From: Microbacterium yannicii PS01
Lineage (GTDB): Bacteria; Actinomycetota; Actinomycetes; Actinomycetales; Microbacteriaceae
Direction of reading: 5' to 3'
NCBI RefSeq assembly: GCF_000304335.1
Contig: NZ_CAJF01000002.1
Span: 124,001 to 188,000 of the forward strand
DNA length: 64,000 nucleotides
Shown here: piece after piece, positions 17,209 through 29,535 of the stretch
Numbering within the stretch: position 1 is the first letter of the stretch
How the letters are laid out: every line of letters begins with the position of its first letter
Made by a program: the position numbers and the translations under genes
The notes under the pieces: generated by a model
What the model was told of the DNA's origin: nothing
Seen by the model: only the letters and a program-made list of their open reading frames with translations
Databases searched by the model: none

Positions 17209-17991
17209 ATGATCGAGTTGCGCACACCTGCCGAGATCGAGGCGATGAAGCCCGCCGGGCGCTTCGTCGCCGAGGCGCTGGCGACCCTGCGCGACGAGAC
17301 GAAAGTCGGCACCAATCTCCTCGCGATCGACCGACGGGCGCACGATCTGATTCGCAGAGCGGGTGCCGAGTCCTGCTACATCGACTACCACCCGTCGTTC
17401 GGCGCGAGTCCGTTCGGCAAGGTCATCTGCACCTCTGTGAATGACGCGGTGCTGCACGGTCTGCCCTTCGACTACACGCTGCGCGACGGTGACCTGGTGT
17501 CGCTCGACTTCGCCGTGTCGATCGACGGCTGGGTGGCCGACTCGGCGGTGTCCTTCGTCGTCGGAACCCCGCGCGACGAGGATCTCCGGCTCATCGACAC
17601 CACGCAGCGGGCGCTGGATGCCGCGATCTCGGCAGCGACGACGGCGAACCGCATCGGCGACATCTCCGCGGCGATCGCGTCGATCGCCCACGCCGACGGC
17701 TACTCCATCAACACGGACTTCGGCGGGCACGGCGTCGGACGCGTCATGCACGGGGACCCCCACGTGCCCAACGACGGCAAGCCGGGCCGGGGCTACCCGC
17801 TCCGAGCCGGACTCGTCGTGGCGCTCGAGCCCTGGTTCCTGCAGACGACGGATCAGCTCATCACCGACCCGGATGGCTGGACGCTGCGCGCCGCCGACGG
17901 CTCGCGGGGCGCCCACTCGGAGCACACGGTCGCCATCACCGAGGCCGGCCCTGTCATCCTGACCGACCGGTCCTGGCTCGGCGTCGACTGA
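17209..17991 (+). CDS. map: methionine aminopeptidase, type I
   Basis: MetAP removes the N-terminal Met from nascent proteins. The 260-residue pita-bread-fold enzyme keeps all five metal ligands. The two Asp are in VSLDFAVSIDGWVADSAV, the His in GHGVGRVMHGDPH, and the two Glu in VALEPWF and HSEHTVAI. The substrate-side His is in NDAVLHGLP. The ATG at 17209 follows GAGAGGACTCCCCG. Its stop is directly adjacent to that of treZ on the other strand. Confidence 0.96.
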   Translation: MIELRTPAEIEAMKPAGRFVAEALATLRDETKVGTNLLAIDRRAHDLIRRAGAESCYIDYHPSFGASPFGKVICTSVNDAVLHGLPFDYTLRDGDLVSLDFAVSIDGWVADSAVSFVVGTPRDEDLRLIDTTQRALDAAISAATTANRIGDISAAIASIAHADGYSINTDFGGHGVGRVMHGDPHVPNDGKPGRGYPLRAGLVVALEPWFLQTTDQLITDPDGWTLRAADGSRGAHSEHTVAITEAGPVILTDRSWLGVD

Positions 17992-19719
17992 TCAGGTCGA
18001 GCGCGCGCGAGTGACCACCGCCGAGCGCGGCGGCAGCGACAGCGAACCGCCGGCGCCCTGCGCGCGCTCGTCCGTGCGGAACAGCACCTCGCCGTCCGCA
18101 GGCAGCGCGACCTCCTCCGCGGCGAAGTTGACCAGCACTTCGATCGCACCGCGCCGCAGCCGGAACCACCGACGCTCCTCGTCGGCCTCCGCCGCGAGAT
18201 GGCGGAAGTCGGGATCGTTCAGCTCGGGCACCGAACGGCGCAGCGCGATGAGGTCCCGGTACATCGCGTGGATCCGGGCGTGCACTCCGCTGCCGCTCTC
18301 GTCCCAGTTCAGCTTCGACCGCGAGAAGGTCTCCGGGTCCTGGGGATCGGGGACGACGGATTCGTCCCATCCCATCTTCTCGAACTCCGCCTTCCGGCCC
18401 TTCGCCGTCGCCTCGCCGAGTTCGGGCTCGGGGTGCGAGGTGAAGAACTGCCAGGGCGTCGAAGCCGCCCATTCCTCGCCCATGAAGAGCATCGGCGTGA
18501 ACGGCGACAGCACCGTCAGCACGGCGGCGATCGCGAGGCCGCCCTCGTCGAGTGTCTGCGACAGCCGATCGCCTTCGGCACGGTTGCCGATCTGATCGTG
18601 GTCCTGGCTGAATGTCACGAGTCGCCAGGCTGCGAGTCGCGGGTCGATCGGATGGCCATGCTCGCGTCCGCGGAATGACGACCAGGTGCCGTCGTGGAAG
18701 AAGCCCTTGGTGGAGGTCTTGACCAGTGCCGAGAGCGAGGCGAAGTCGGCGTAGTAGCCCGAGACCTCGCCGGTGAGGGCGACGTGCAGGGCGTGATGGT
18801 AGTCGTCACTCCATTGCGCCGTGAGCCCGTATCCGTCCGCCTCGCGCGGAGTGATCAGGCGAGCGTCGTTCATGTCGGATTCGGCGATGAGGGTGAGCGG
18901 GCGTCCGAGGTGGGAGCTGAGGGCATCGACCGCCTCCGCGAGCTCCTGCAGCAAATGCGGTTCGCGGCTGTCTCGAAGCGCGTGGACGGCATCGAGCCGG
19001 AGCCCGTCCACGTGATGGTCCCTCAGCCACATCAGCGCGTTGTCGATGATGTAGCGTCGCACCTCGTCTTCGTCGAGGTCGATCGACGACCCCCACGTGT
19101 TCGCCTCCGCGTCGCGCAGGTACGGACCGAACTCGGGCAGATAATTCCCGCTCGGGCCGAGATGGTTGTAGACGACGTCCTGGATCACACCGAGTCCGGC
19201 CGCGTGGCACGCGTCGACGAAGCGCTGATAAGCCTCCGGGCCGCCGTACGCTTCGTGCACCGCGTACCAGAGCACGCCGTCATAGCCCCAATTGTGCACG
19301 CCGTTGAAGGCGTTCACCGGCAGCAGCTCCACGAAGTCGATGCCGAGGTCGACGAGGTGCTCGAGTCGCTCGGCGGCGGCATCCAGCGTCCCCTCCGGCG
19401 TGAACGTGCCGATGTGGAGTTCGTAGATCACCCCGCCCGCGAGCTGACGCCCGGTCCACGAGCCGTCGCTCCACACGAAAGAGGTGGGATCGTAGACCGC
19501 GCTCAAGGAGTGCACGCCGTCCGGCTGCCGACGCGACCGGGGGTCCGGACGAGCCGTGCCCGACTCGTCGAGAATGAACCCGTAGGCCTCGCCCTGCCGG
19601 AGCGTTATCGGGGCTCGCCACCAGCCCCCCTCTCCGGGGGTCATCGCGACGTCCGCACCACGGGCCGGTGCATGCAGCGAGACGCTCTGCGCGCGAGGCG
19701 CCCAGACTTCGGGGATCAC
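17992..19719 (-). CDS. treZ: malto-oligosyltrehalose trehalohydrolase
   Basis: TreZ releases trehalose from the maltooligosyl-trehalose made by TreY. The 575-residue protein has an N-terminal beta-sandwich (to about residue 90) and a GH13 barrel. GH13 landmarks are [23 protein letters not shown] (nucleophile Asp), LIAESDMND (general acid Glu) and [11 protein letters not shown]. It starts at GTG 19719, overlapping the treY stop by four bases (GTGA). With treY and glgX it forms a glycogen-to-trehalose operon, typical of an osmolyte or stress sugar supply. Confidence 0.96.
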   Translation of the reverse strand: MIPEVWAPRAQSVSLHAPARGADVAMTPGEGGWWRAPITLRQGEAYGFILDESGTARPDPRSRRQPDGVHSLSAVYDPTSFVWSDGSWTGRQLAGGVIYELHIGTFTPEGTLDAAAERLEHLVDLGIDFVELLPVNAFNGVHNWGYDGVLWYAVHEAYGGPEAYQRFVDACHAAGLGVIQDVVYNHLGPSGNYLPEFGPYLRDAEANTWGSSIDLDEDEVRRYIIDNALMWLRDHHVDGLRLDAVHALRDSREPHLLQELAEAVDALSSHLGRPLTLIAESDMNDARLITPREADGYGLTAQWSDDYHHALHVALTGEVSGYYADFASLSALVKTSTKGFFHDGTWSSFRGREHGHPIDPRLAAWRLVTFSQDHDQIGNRAEGDRLSQTLDEGGLAIAAVLTVLSPFTPMLFMGEEWAASTPWQFFTSHPEPELGEATAKGRKAEFEKMGWDESVVPDPQDPETFSRSKLNWDESGSGVHARIHAMYRDLIALRRSVPELNDPDFRHLAAEADEERRWFRLRRGAIEVLVNFAAEEVALPADGEVLFRTDERAQGAGGSLSLPPRSAVVTRARST

Positions 19720-22067
19720 GTGCGTTCCTTTCCCTTGACAAGAAGAGCGACGGGGTAGAGATCGAGCAGCTCCGCCAGACGGATCGGACCTGTGAACGTT
19801 CGACCGGTCAGGACGTCGGTGGCGCCGGCGCCGCTGCTGATGAGCACGGTGTCACCCCAGCTGGATCCGCTGGTGGATCCGCGGCGCGCGAGCCGCACCG
19901 GCAGTCGCGTGGCGACCGCGATCGCTCCGCCGCGGTCCACCGCGATCGCGTGCTCGGCGGCGTCGCCCACGACGGTTGCCGGCGCGTACCGGGTGAAGAG
20001 CTCCGGGCGGTCTCGTCGCGCTCGCAGCGCCCGCGCGGTGACCAGCAGCTTCGCGGCGCCGGTGCGGTCGACGACGGGTCGCTCCCCCGCGTCGATCCCC
20101 GCGAGGAGCCGGCGACGAAGGTCGAAGTCGACCGGCCGCCGGTTGTCGGGATCGACAAGGCTCTGCTCCCACAGTTCGCTCCCCTGGTAGACGTCCGGCA
20201 CGCCCGGTCCCGTCAGCTGCAGAAGCTTCGCCGAGAGGGAGTTGGACCATCCGGCCGCCTCGATCTCGGCGACGAACGACTCCACGCGGGCCGCCGTCTC
20301 GGGAAGGTCGAACGCGGCATCGACCAGCGCGTGCATGCGCGCCTCGAACGCCTCGTCCGGGGCGAGCCACGACGTCGCGTCGCCCGCCTCCCGGGCCGCC
20401 TTCTCGGCGTAGGCGTGAAGCCGCTCCCGCGATGCCGGCCACGCGCCGATGATCGCCTGCCACAGCAGGGCATCGAACGGACCGTGCCCGGTGGTCGCGG
20501 CATCCGTCAGCTCGTCGAGCACCTCGGCCCAGCGATCGGGGATCTCGGCGAGAACGGCCAGCCGCGCGCGCACGTCCTCGCCCCTCTTGGTGTCGTGGGT
20601 CGACAGCGTCGTCATGGACGCCGGCCAGGCCGCCTGGCGCGACGCCTGCGCCGTATGGAACTCGCTCACCGACAGCGCGAACTGCGAAGGGTCGGCCCCG
20701 ACCTCGGTCAGCGTGCCCAGACGCGTCGCCCGGTAGAAGGCGGTGTCTTCCACGCCCTTGGCCATGACCATGCCGCTCGTCTGCTGGAACCGGAGGGCAG
20801 CAGGATGCCGGGGGTCGGCGAGCATCGGCATGACGGCGTCGATCGCCTCGGCGAGATCCGGGCGGTGCCGGCGCGCCGCTGTGGCGGCTGCCTCCAGGTG
20901 CTCGGCGCCGGCGGGAAGATACGACCGATACACCGGAAAGCGCGCCAGCAGTTCGGTGAGGACGTCCTCCACGATGCTGTCGCCCTCGACGCCGGCGTCG
21001 CGCGCGAGCCGCCGCACCTCGGAGTGCAGGATGCCCTCCGAGATCGCGCGCTTGGTCCCCGCGATCAGCTCCTCCCAGGGCTGGGCCGCGGACACTCCGG
21101 TCTTCGCCCGCAGCCGCGCATCCAGTGCATCCAGAACTGTCTCGCCGTCGGGATCGATGAGGACGCGATCGATCTCGGCCAGCGCGTCGTAGCCGGTCGT
21201 CCCCTCGGCGGCGAAGAACGCCGGCAGGGCCTCGCCGCGCTCGAGGATCTTCTCCACGAGCACGTAACGACCGCCGGTCAGCTCTTTCAGCCGCTCCAGG
21301 TACTCTCCTGGCGCACGGAGCCCGTCGGGGTGGTCCACGCGCAGTCCGTCGGCCAGCTCGTTCTCGAACCACCGCCGCACCTCGGCGTGCGCCTCGTCGA
21401 ACACCGCGGGGTCCTCCACGCGCACGGCGGCGAGGGACGAGACGCCGAAGAAGCGCCGGTAGTTGAGGTCGGACGCCTCCCGGCGCCAGTTCATCAGCTC
21501 GTAGTGCTGCCGGCCGTGCACGGCCAGCACGTCGTCTTCGCCGGCCCCATGGCCTGCGCCGGATCCCGGGGCGAGGGGGAACCGGTGGTCGTAGTAGCGC
21601 AGCTCGCCGTCCTCGACGCGGAGTGCACCCGAAGCCGCGGCATCCGCGATGTCTTCTCCCAGCACCGGCAGCCGCACCTTGTCGCCGCCGAACGCCCAGT
21701 CGATGTCGAACTTCGAAGCGTGGCGCGAGGCGCGCCCGTGTGTGAGCACATCCCACCACCACGGGTTCTCGTCGGCCCGGGCGACACCGACGTGGTTGGG
21801 AACGATGTCGATCAGGATGCCGAGGCCCGCCGCGCGGAACGCGCGGGCTGCGCGCTCGAGCCCTTCCGGACCGCCGCGCGACGAGTCCACCCGGGTCGGG
21901 TCGACGACGTCGTAGCCGTGGTCCGACCCCTCTGACGCCGCCAGAAGGGGGGAGAGGTAGACCCAGTCGACCCCGAGATCACGCAGATAGTCGCTCAGAG
22001 CGGCGGCATCATGCAGTGTGAAGCCCGGGCGCACCTGCAGCCGGTACGTGGACGTGGGGTGACTCAT
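19716..22067 (-). CDS. treY: malto-oligosyltrehalose synthase
   Basis: TreY turns the reducing-end alpha-1,4 link of maltodextrins into an alpha,alpha-1,1 link. The 783-residue protein is a GH13 enzyme. [18 protein letters not shown] is the classic TreY N-terminus, [10 protein letters not shown] is region [12 protein letters not shown] carries the nucleophile, and VEKILERGE the acid. [18 protein letters not shown] and [10 protein letters not shown] follow. The start is ATG 22067, about 30 bases after the glgX stop. treZ follows by a 4-base overlap. Confidence 0.97.
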   Translation of the reverse strand: MSHPTSTYRLQVRPGFTLHDAAALSDYLRDLGVDWVYLSPLLAASEGSDHGYDVVDPTRVDSSRGGPEGLERAARAFRAAGLGILIDIVPNHVGVARADENPWWWDVLTHGRASRHASKFDIDWAFGGDKVRLPVLGEDIADAAASGALRVEDGELRYYDHRFPLAPGSGAGHGAGEDDVLAVHGRQHYELMNWRREASDLNYRRFFGVSSLAAVRVEDPAVFDEAHAEVRRWFENELADGLRVDHPDGLRAPGEYLERLKELTGGRYVLVEKILERGEALPAFFAAEGTTGYDALAEIDRVLIDPDGETVLDALDARLRAKTGVSAAQPWEELIAGTKRAISEGILHSEVRRLARDAGVEGDSIVEDVLTELLARFPVYRSYLPAGAEHLEAAATAARRHRPDLAEAIDAVMPMLADPRHPAALRFQQTSGMVMAKGVEDTAFYRATRLGTLTEVGADPSQFALSVSEFHTAQASRQAAWPASMTTLSTHDTKRGEDVRARLAVLAEIPDRWAEVLDELTDAATTGHGPFDALLWQAIIGAWPASRERLHAYAEKAAREAGDATSWLAPDEAFEARMHALVDAAFDLPETAARVESFVAEIEAAGWSNSLSAKLLQLTGPGVPDVYQGSELWEQSLVDPDNRRPVDFDLRRRLLAGIDAGERPVVDRTGAAKLLVTARALRARRDRPELFTRYAPATVVGDAAEHAIAVDRGGAIAVATRLPVRLARRGSTSGSSWGDTVLISSGAGATDVLTGRTFTGPIRLAELLDLYPVALLVKGKERT

Positions 22068-22098
22068 GATCGTTTCCGCCCTCACCTGCTTGCGCTCT

Positions 22099-24309
<2,211 letters not shown>

Positions 24310-24448
24310 ACGACCTCCATATCAGGGGGGCCTTCACACTAGCGGCCCCCACGAAACGGAAGCCGGGGGTGGCGGAATCGGCGTCCCGTGGTCTATGAGA
24401 GCGTGCTCGCGGACCTCACATCGCGGGATCCGGGGGTGTGAGAGAAAC

Positions 24449-24503
24449 GTTCGCTCGGGGAAACCGGGCGCGACCCGGAGGTGAAACACCGCGCTCGTAA
24501 CGT
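24449..24503 (+). promoter_or_regulatory. nirB promoter with GlnR-like operator
   Basis: Half-sites read GTTCG (24449-24453), n6, GAAAC (24460-24464), n7, GACCC (24472-24476), n6, GAAAC (24483-24487). This matches the actinobacterial GlnR box pattern (GTnAC-n6-GAAAC, repeated). TAACGT at 24498-24503 is the likely -10 box. Spacing is identical base for base to the narK promoter. The strand-sharing glgX promoter must also lie in the 232-base interval 24310-24541. Confidence 0.62.
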
Positions 24504-24541
24504 CGCAGGCACCGAGAGACCACCGTCGATCAGGAGCAGCC

Positions 24542-27199
24542 ATGACCAACCCTGACACCGTCAAGAGCCGGAAACATGGCGCTGACGCCGCCGCAACATC
24601 GCCCGCGTACCGTGGCGACATGGAGACCGCCCCTGCCCTCGGGACGCATGTCGTCGTCGTAGGCGCGGGCATGGTCGCGCACCGGTTCGTCGAGAGCCTC
24701 CTCAGCCGGGCGGGCGAGCAGTGGCGCATCACGCTCATCGGCGAAGAGGATCGGCACCCGTACGACCGGGTGGGGCTCACGGGGTTCTTCGGCGGGGCCA
24801 CCACCGACGACCTGACTCTCGACCGCAGCGTCTTCGAAGACGAGCGGATCCGGTTCCTGCGCGGCGATGCCGTCTCGCGCATCGACCGCTCAGCTCGACG
24901 CGTCACGACCAGGCACGGCACGAGCCTCGCCTACGACCGCCTCGTGCTGGCCACCGGATCGTACGCCGCCAAGCTCGCCGTCGACGGCTTCGGCCTGGAG
25001 GGGTGCTTCGTCTACCGCACTCTCGATGACGTGGAACGGCTCCGGTCGTTCGTCCAGCGTCGGAGCGCCGAGCTCGGACGCCCCCTCGTGGGAACCGTCA
25101 TCGGCGGCGGACTGCTCGGGCTGGAAGCCGCGGGTGCTCTGCAGGGACTGGACGTCGACTGCACGGTCGTGCAGTCGTCCGACCGGCTCATGTCGGCCCA
25201 GCTCGATCTTCCCGCGGGCGACGCCCTGCGCCGGCTCATCGAGTCGCGCGGGATCACGGTGAAGACCGGCGCGGTCACGACCCGGCTCGACCCGGACCGC
25301 ACGGGCCAGGTGACGGGTCTGGAGTTCCGCGACGGCGAGTACGCGCGCACCGATGTCGTGGTGTTCACGGTCGGCGTGCGGCCACGCGACGAGCTCGCCC
25401 GCGCGGCCGATCTCGAAGTCGACCCGCGCGGGGGCGTGCTGATCGACGCCGGCTGCCAGACATCCGACCCGCGCATCCTCGCCATCGGCGAGGTCGCGAA
25501 CTACGACGGCGCATGCGTCGGCCTGGTGGCCCCCGGCTACGCCATGGCCGAGGTCGCCGCCACCCGCCTGCTCGGCGGAGAGGCGAGCTTCCCCGGCTAC
25601 GACCTGTCGACGAAGCTCAAGCTCTCGGGTGTCGATGTGGCCAGCTTCGGCGACGCCTTCGCCGAGACGCCCGGCGCCCTGGACGTCGTCTACGCCGATC
25701 CCGTAGCGGGTGTGTACAAGAAGCTGGTGCTCTCGGACGACGCCAAGACGCTCCTGGGCGGGATCCTCGTCGGCGACGCATCGGCTTACGGCGCCCTGCG
25801 CCCCCTCGTCGGCGGCGCGCTCGGCGGCGACCCCGCCGCCTACCTGATGCCGGAGGGCGGCGTCGCCGCTCCCACCGGCGACCTCCCCGACGAGGCGCTG
25901 GTGTGCTCGTGCAACAGCGTCACGGCAGGCACCATCCGAAGTGCCGTGCACGATGAGGGGTGCACGGATGTCGCGGACGTGAAGGCCTGCACGAAGGCCG
26001 GTGCGGCATGCGGATCGTGCGTGATGATGGTGAAGAAGATCGTCGGCAGCGAACTGGCGAAATCCGGCGCCGCCCTCAGCAACGCCATCTGCGAGCACTT
26101 CGACATGTCGCGGCGGCAGCTGTTCGACGCCGTCCGCGTATCTGGCCTCGCCACCTTCAGCGCCGTCATCGAGCGCTTCGGAACCGGGCGCGGGTGCGAT
26201 ATCTGCAAGCCCGCACTCGCCAGCATCCTGTCGACGCTGGTGCGCGGACACGTGCTCGACGGCGAGAACGCCACTCTTCAGGACACCAACGACCACGTCA
26301 TGGCCAACCTGCAGAAGGACGGCAGCTACTCGGTCGTGCCGCGCATCCCCGGAGGTGAGATCACCCCGGAAGGGCTCCTGGTCATCGGGCAGGTGGCGAA
26401 GGACTTCGGGCTCTACACGAAGATCACCGGCGGCCAGCGCATCGACATGTTCGGGGCGCGGCTGGAGCAGCTTCCCGACATCTGGAAGCGCCTCGTCGAA
26501 GCCGGCTTCGAGTCCGGTCACGCCTACGGCAAGTCGCTGCGCACCGTGAAGTCCTGCGTCGGGTCGACATGGTGCCGGTACGGCGTGCAGGACTCGGTCG
26601 GGATGGCCGTCCAGCTCGAGCTCCGCTACCGCGGCCTGCGGTCCCCGCACAAGATCAAGCTCGGCGTCTCGGGATGCGCGCGCGAGTGCGCCGAGGCACG
26701 GGGCAAGGACGTCGGCGTGATCGCCACCGAGGCCGGCTGGAACATGTACGTCGGCGGCAACGGCGGATTCACCCCCCGCCATGCGGTGCTCCTGGCCGAA
26801 GGCCTCAGCGACGACGAGCTGCTCACGGCCATCGACCGGTTCCTGATGTACTACATCTTCACGGCCGACCGCCTGCAGCGCACGGCCCCGTGGTTCGAGG
26901 ACCTCGACGGCGGGGTGGAGGGGCTCCGCGCGGTCATCTTCGACGACAGCCTCGGCATCTGCGGCGACCTCGACGCCGCCATGGCGGCCCACATCGGCGC
27001 CTACGAGGACGAGTGGAAGGCGACGCTCGAAGACCCCGACAAGCTGCGGCGCTTCGCATCGTTCGTGAACGCGCCCACCACCCCCGACCCCTCGCTCGCC
27101 TACACCGCAGAGCGGGGTCAGCCCCGTCCTGCGACCGAAGGCGAGCGCACCGACTCGCGCGTCCTCGTCGCGGGCACGACCCTGGAGGTGCGCCGATGA
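24542..27199 (+). CDS. nirB: assimilatory nitrite reductase, large subunit
   Basis: NirB reduces nitrite to ammonium with NAD(P)H through FAD, iron-sulfur clusters and siroheme in the cytoplasm. The protein is 885 residues. An FAD/NAD-binding oxidoreductase domain covers about 30-330 (THVVVVGAGMVAHR, then VIGGGLLGLEAAG). A BFD-like [2Fe-2S] domain has Cys455, Cys457, Cys490 and Cys493. The ferredoxin-like and siroheme/[4Fe-4S] domain follows, with Cys672, Cys678, Cys712 and Cys716 (CVGSTWC and GCARECAEARGKD). The ATG at 24542 has AGGAG six bases upstream. It starts an operon nirB-nirD-cobA-nnaR with 4-base overlaps throughout. An N-terminal extension of about 30 residues precedes the usual start. 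Confidence 0.97.
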   Translation: MTNPDTVKSRKHGADAAATSPAYRGDMETAPALGTHVVVVGAGMVAHRFVESLLSRAGEQWRITLIGEEDRHPYDRVGLTGFFGGATTDDLTLDRSVFEDERIRFLRGDAVSRIDRSARRVTTRHGTSLAYDRLVLATGSYAAKLAVDGFGLEGCFVYRTLDDVERLRSFVQRRSAELGRPLVGTVIGGGLLGLEAAGALQGLDVDCTVVQSSDRLMSAQLDLPAGDALRRLIESRGITVKTGAVTTRLDPDRTGQVTGLEFRDGEYARTDVVVFTVGVRPRDELARAADLEVDPRGGVLIDAGCQTSDPRILAIGEVANYDGACVGLVAPGYAMAEVAATRLLGGEASFPGYDLSTKLKLSGVDVASFGDAFAETPGALDVVYADPVAGVYKKLVLSDDAKTLLGGILVGDASAYGALRPLVGGALGGDPAAYLMPEGGVAAPTGDLPDEALVCSCNSVTAGTIRSAVHDEGCTDVADVKACTKAGAACGSCVMMVKKIVGSELAKSGAALSNAICEHFDMSRRQLFDAVRVSGLATFSAVIERFGTGRGCDICKPALASILSTLVRGHVLDGENATLQDTNDHVMANLQKDGSYSVVPRIPGGEITPEGLLVIGQVAKDFGLYTKITGGQRIDMFGARLEQLPDIWKRLVEAGFESGHAYGKSLRTVKSCVGSTWCRYGVQDSVGMAVQLELRYRGLRSPHKIKLGVSGCARECAEARGKDVGVIATEAGWNMYVGGNGGFTPRHAVLLAEGLSDDELLTAIDRFLMYYIFTADRLQRTAPWFEDLDGGVEGLRAVIFDDSLGICGDLDAAMAAHIGAYEDEWKATLEDPDKLRRFASFVNAPTTPDPSLAYTAERGQPRPATEGERTDSRVLVAGTTLEVRR

Positions 27200-27594
27200 C
27201 CCTCGTCGATCCAGACACCACGGAGTACATCGCCCCGGCCGGCTGGGTGCGCGTGTGCGCACTCGACGACCTCGAGATCGAGCGCGGCCGCGCGGCGCTG
27301 CTGGGCGGCACCCAGATCGCCCTCTTCCTGCTTCACGGTCGGGAAGGGACAAGCGGACGCGTTCACGCCGTGTCGAACTTCGACCCGTACAGCCGCGCGA
27401 ACGTCATCTCCCGCGGCATCGTCGGTACGCGACAGGACGCCCCGACCGTGGCCTCGCCCATGTTCAAGCAGGTCTTCGACCTGAGGACGGGCGCCTGCCT
27501 GGACACGCAGGGCAAGGAGCCGCGGTCGCTGCAAGTGTGGCCGGTCGCCCTCGACCAGGGGCACGTGCTCGTGAGCTGGGACGGTGAGCGATGA
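27196..27594 (+). CDS. nirD: nitrite reductase, small subunit
   Basis: NirD is the Rieske-like partner of NirB. The 132-residue protein has the family core (WVRVCALDDLEIERG, ALFLLHG, VHAVSNFDPYSRANVISRGIVG, FDLRTGACLD). It lacks the Cys/His pairs of true Rieske proteins, as is usual for NirD. The ATG overlaps the nirB stop (ATGA) and its stop overlaps the cobA start (ATGA), so the subunits are translationally coupled. Confidence 0.95.
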   Translation: MTLVDPDTTEYIAPAGWVRVCALDDLEIERGRAALLGGTQIALFLLHGREGTSGRVHAVSNFDPYSRANVISRGIVGTRQDAPTVASPMFKQVFDLRTGACLDTQGKEPRSLQVWPVALDQGHVLVSWDGER

Positions 27595-28370
27595 CGCGGC
27601 AGGGCAGGATGGGACGCGTGGATCTCGTCGGCGGCGGCCCCGGACCCGTCGATCTCATGACGGTCCGTGCCTGGCGGCTGCTCGCCGAGGCGGACGTCGT
27701 GGTGATGGACCGCCTGGGTCCCACCGACATCCGCTCCCACCTCGCACCGGATGTCGAGATCATCGACGTCGGCAAGCTCCCGGGGCATCACCCCGTCCCG
27801 CAGCACGAGATCAACGCGATCCTGGTCGACCGGGCCCGCAGCGGCAAGCGCGTCGTCCGCCTGAAGGGCGGAGATCCGTTCGTCTTCGGCCGAGGCGGGG
27901 AGGAAGTGGCCGCGTGCGTCGCGGCGGGTGTTCCCGTCGATGTCGTTCCCGGCGTCACCAGTGCCGTCGCCGTCCCCGAAGCCGCGGGCATCCCCGTGAC
28001 CCACCGCGGGATCGCCTCCGCGGTCCACATCGTCAACGGCCAGTCCGAGGTGACCCCCGCCACACTCGCGGCGCTCGGCGATGCCGCCGTGACCACGGTC
28101 ATCCTGATGGGGGTCGGCGCCCTCCCGCGTCTGGTGGCCGACGCGCTGCGCGCCGGCGTGCCGGGATCCCGCCCGGTGGCGATCGTCGAGCGCGGGCACC
28201 ACGCCGACCAGCGCACGACGCGCACCACGCTGGGTGCGGTGGTCCTCGAGGCGGGACGCATCGGCGTGCGCAACCCGGCCGTCGTCGTCGTCGGCGACGT
28301 CGCCCGCGCCGGTCTGCTGATCCCCGACCTCCTCCCCGAGCATGCGCTGGCGGGTGACACCTCCCTGTGA
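27591..28370 (+). CDS. cobA: uroporphyrinogen-III C-methyltransferase
   Basis: SUMT adds two methyl groups to uroporphyrinogen III to give precorrin-2, the precursor of siroheme, which NirB needs. The 259-residue protein shows LVGGGPGPVDLMTVRAWRLL at the N-terminus and VVRLKGGDPFVFGRGGEE in the middle. PGVTSAVAVPEAAGIPVTHRG and the VVVVGDVA segment follow. It lacks the CysG dehydrogenase/ferrochelatase half, and no gene for that step is in the window. It overlaps nirD and nnaR by four bases each. Confidence 0.95.
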   Translation: MTRQGRMGRVDLVGGGPGPVDLMTVRAWRLLAEADVVVMDRLGPTDIRSHLAPDVEIIDVGKLPGHHPVPQHEINAILVDRARSGKRVVRLKGGDPFVFGRGGEEVAACVAAGVPVDVVPGVTSAVAVPEAAGIPVTHRGIASAVHIVNGQSEVTPATLAALGDAAVTTVILMGVGALPRLVADALRAGVPGSRPVAIVERGHHADQRTTRTTLGAVVLEAGRIGVRNPAVVVVGDVARAGLLIPDLLPEHALAGDTSL

Positions 28371-29518
28371 GCTCCACCCACGAACGGCCCGTCCTCTCGG
28401 CGGCACTGGACGGCTGCACCATCGTGATCGCGGTCGATCGGCGCTCGTCCGAGCTCGCGGCCGCCCTCGAGCGGCACGGAGCGCAGGTGCGCCACGCCCC
28501 CGCGCTCACGATCGTGCCCCATATCGACGACGATGCGCTGATCGCGGCGACGCGCGAGCTCATCTCCCGCGCTCCCGACATCGTCGTGGTCACCACGGGT
28601 GTCGGATTCCGCGGATGGATGGAGGCCGCCGACGAGGCGGGGCTCCTCGACGAGCTGCAGGAAGCGCTCGCCGGTGCCCAGATCGTGGCTCGCGGGCCCA
28701 AGGCGCGAGGCGCCATCCAGCAGGCCGGGCTCACTGCCGACTGGGTCGCCGAGTCCGAGACGTCGACCGAGCTCGGCGAGTACCTCCTCGCCGAAGGCGT
28801 CGGCGGCCGCAGGATCGCGGTTCAGCATCACGGCTCGGGCGCCGACGGACTCGACGAGCTCTTCGAGGGCGCCGACGCCGACGTGGTCAGTCTGACCGTC
28901 TATCGCTGGGGCCCGCCGCCCGATCCGGCCGTCGTCTCGCGCTCGGTGACGACGACCGCTCAGGGCGAGGTCGACGCCGTGCTGTTCACGTCCGCACCGG
29001 GTGCCGCGGAATGGATCGCCGCTGCCCGTCGCGAGGGCGTGCTCTCCGACATCGTGGAGCTCACGACCCACGGTCGGCTGCTGATGGCCTCGGTAGGCCC
29101 CATCACCGCCGCTCCGCTGCGCAGCGCCGGCATCGAGCCGCTCGTGGCGGAGCGGGGCCGCCTCGGCTCGCTCGTCCGTGCGGTGGTCACCCACTTCGGC
29201 GGCGGGCACGCCGCTTCGCTGCCGACGGTGGCGGGGCGACTGGAGCTTCGCAGCAGCGGCGTCGTGATCGACGGTCGCCACGTGCCACTGTCACGCACGG
29301 GGATCGACATCCTCGCCGCGCTCTTCGACGCGGGCGGCGGCGTCGTCTCGCGGCCCCGGCTGCAGAACGCACTCCCCCGGTCGGGAGAGAACACGCACGC
29401 CGTCGAGATGGCGGTCGCGCGTCTGCGTGAGGCGATCGGGGCGCCCGAGCTCATCAAGACCGTGGTCAAGCGCGGCTATCGGCTCAACGTGCTCGATCCG
29501 TCCGAAGCCCCGGCCTGA
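28367..29518 (+). CDS. nnaR: HemD-like protein with winged-helix domain (NnaR-type regulator)
   Basis: This is a 383-residue two-part protein. Residues 1 to about 270 are a uroporphyrinogen-III-synthase (HemD)-like fold (TTGVGFRGWMEAADEAGLL, ESETSTELGEYLLAEGVGGRR, DAVLFTSAPGAAEWI, ASVGPITAAPLRSAGI). Residues about 285-375 are an OmpR-type winged helix (VPLSRTGIDILAALFDAGGGVVSR, VEMAVARLREAIG, ELIKTVVKRGYRL). This matches NnaR of Streptomyces and Mycobacterium, which helps GlnR activate nitrite and nitrate genes. Genetic context agrees: it is the last gene of the nir operon, with narK nearby. Whether it keeps HemD activity cannot be told. It starts at GTG 28367, overlapping the cobA stop (GTGA). 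Confidence 0.88.
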   Translation: MSSTHERPVLSAALDGCTIVIAVDRRSSELAAALERHGAQVRHAPALTIVPHIDDDALIAATRELISRAPDIVVVTTGVGFRGWMEAADEAGLLDELQEALAGAQIVARGPKARGAIQQAGLTADWVAESETSTELGEYLLAEGVGGRRIAVQHHGSGADGLDELFEGADADVVSLTVYRWGPPPDPAVVSRSVTTTAQGEVDAVLFTSAPGAAEWIAAARREGVLSDIVELTTHGRLLMASVGPITAAPLRSAGIEPLVAERGRLGSLVRAVVTHFGGGHAASLPTVAGRLELRSSGVVIDGRHVPLSRTGIDILAALFDAGGGVVSRPRLQNALPRSGENTHAVEMAVARLREAIGAPELIKTVVKRGYRLNVLDPSEAPA

Positions 29519-29535
29519 CGGAGATCGTCCGGCGC

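Noticed and set aside
28367..29518. Plain uroporphyrinogen-III synthase (hemD) call
   Set aside because: The C-terminal winged-helix domain and nitrate context fit NnaR-type regulators better; residual HemD activity is left open.
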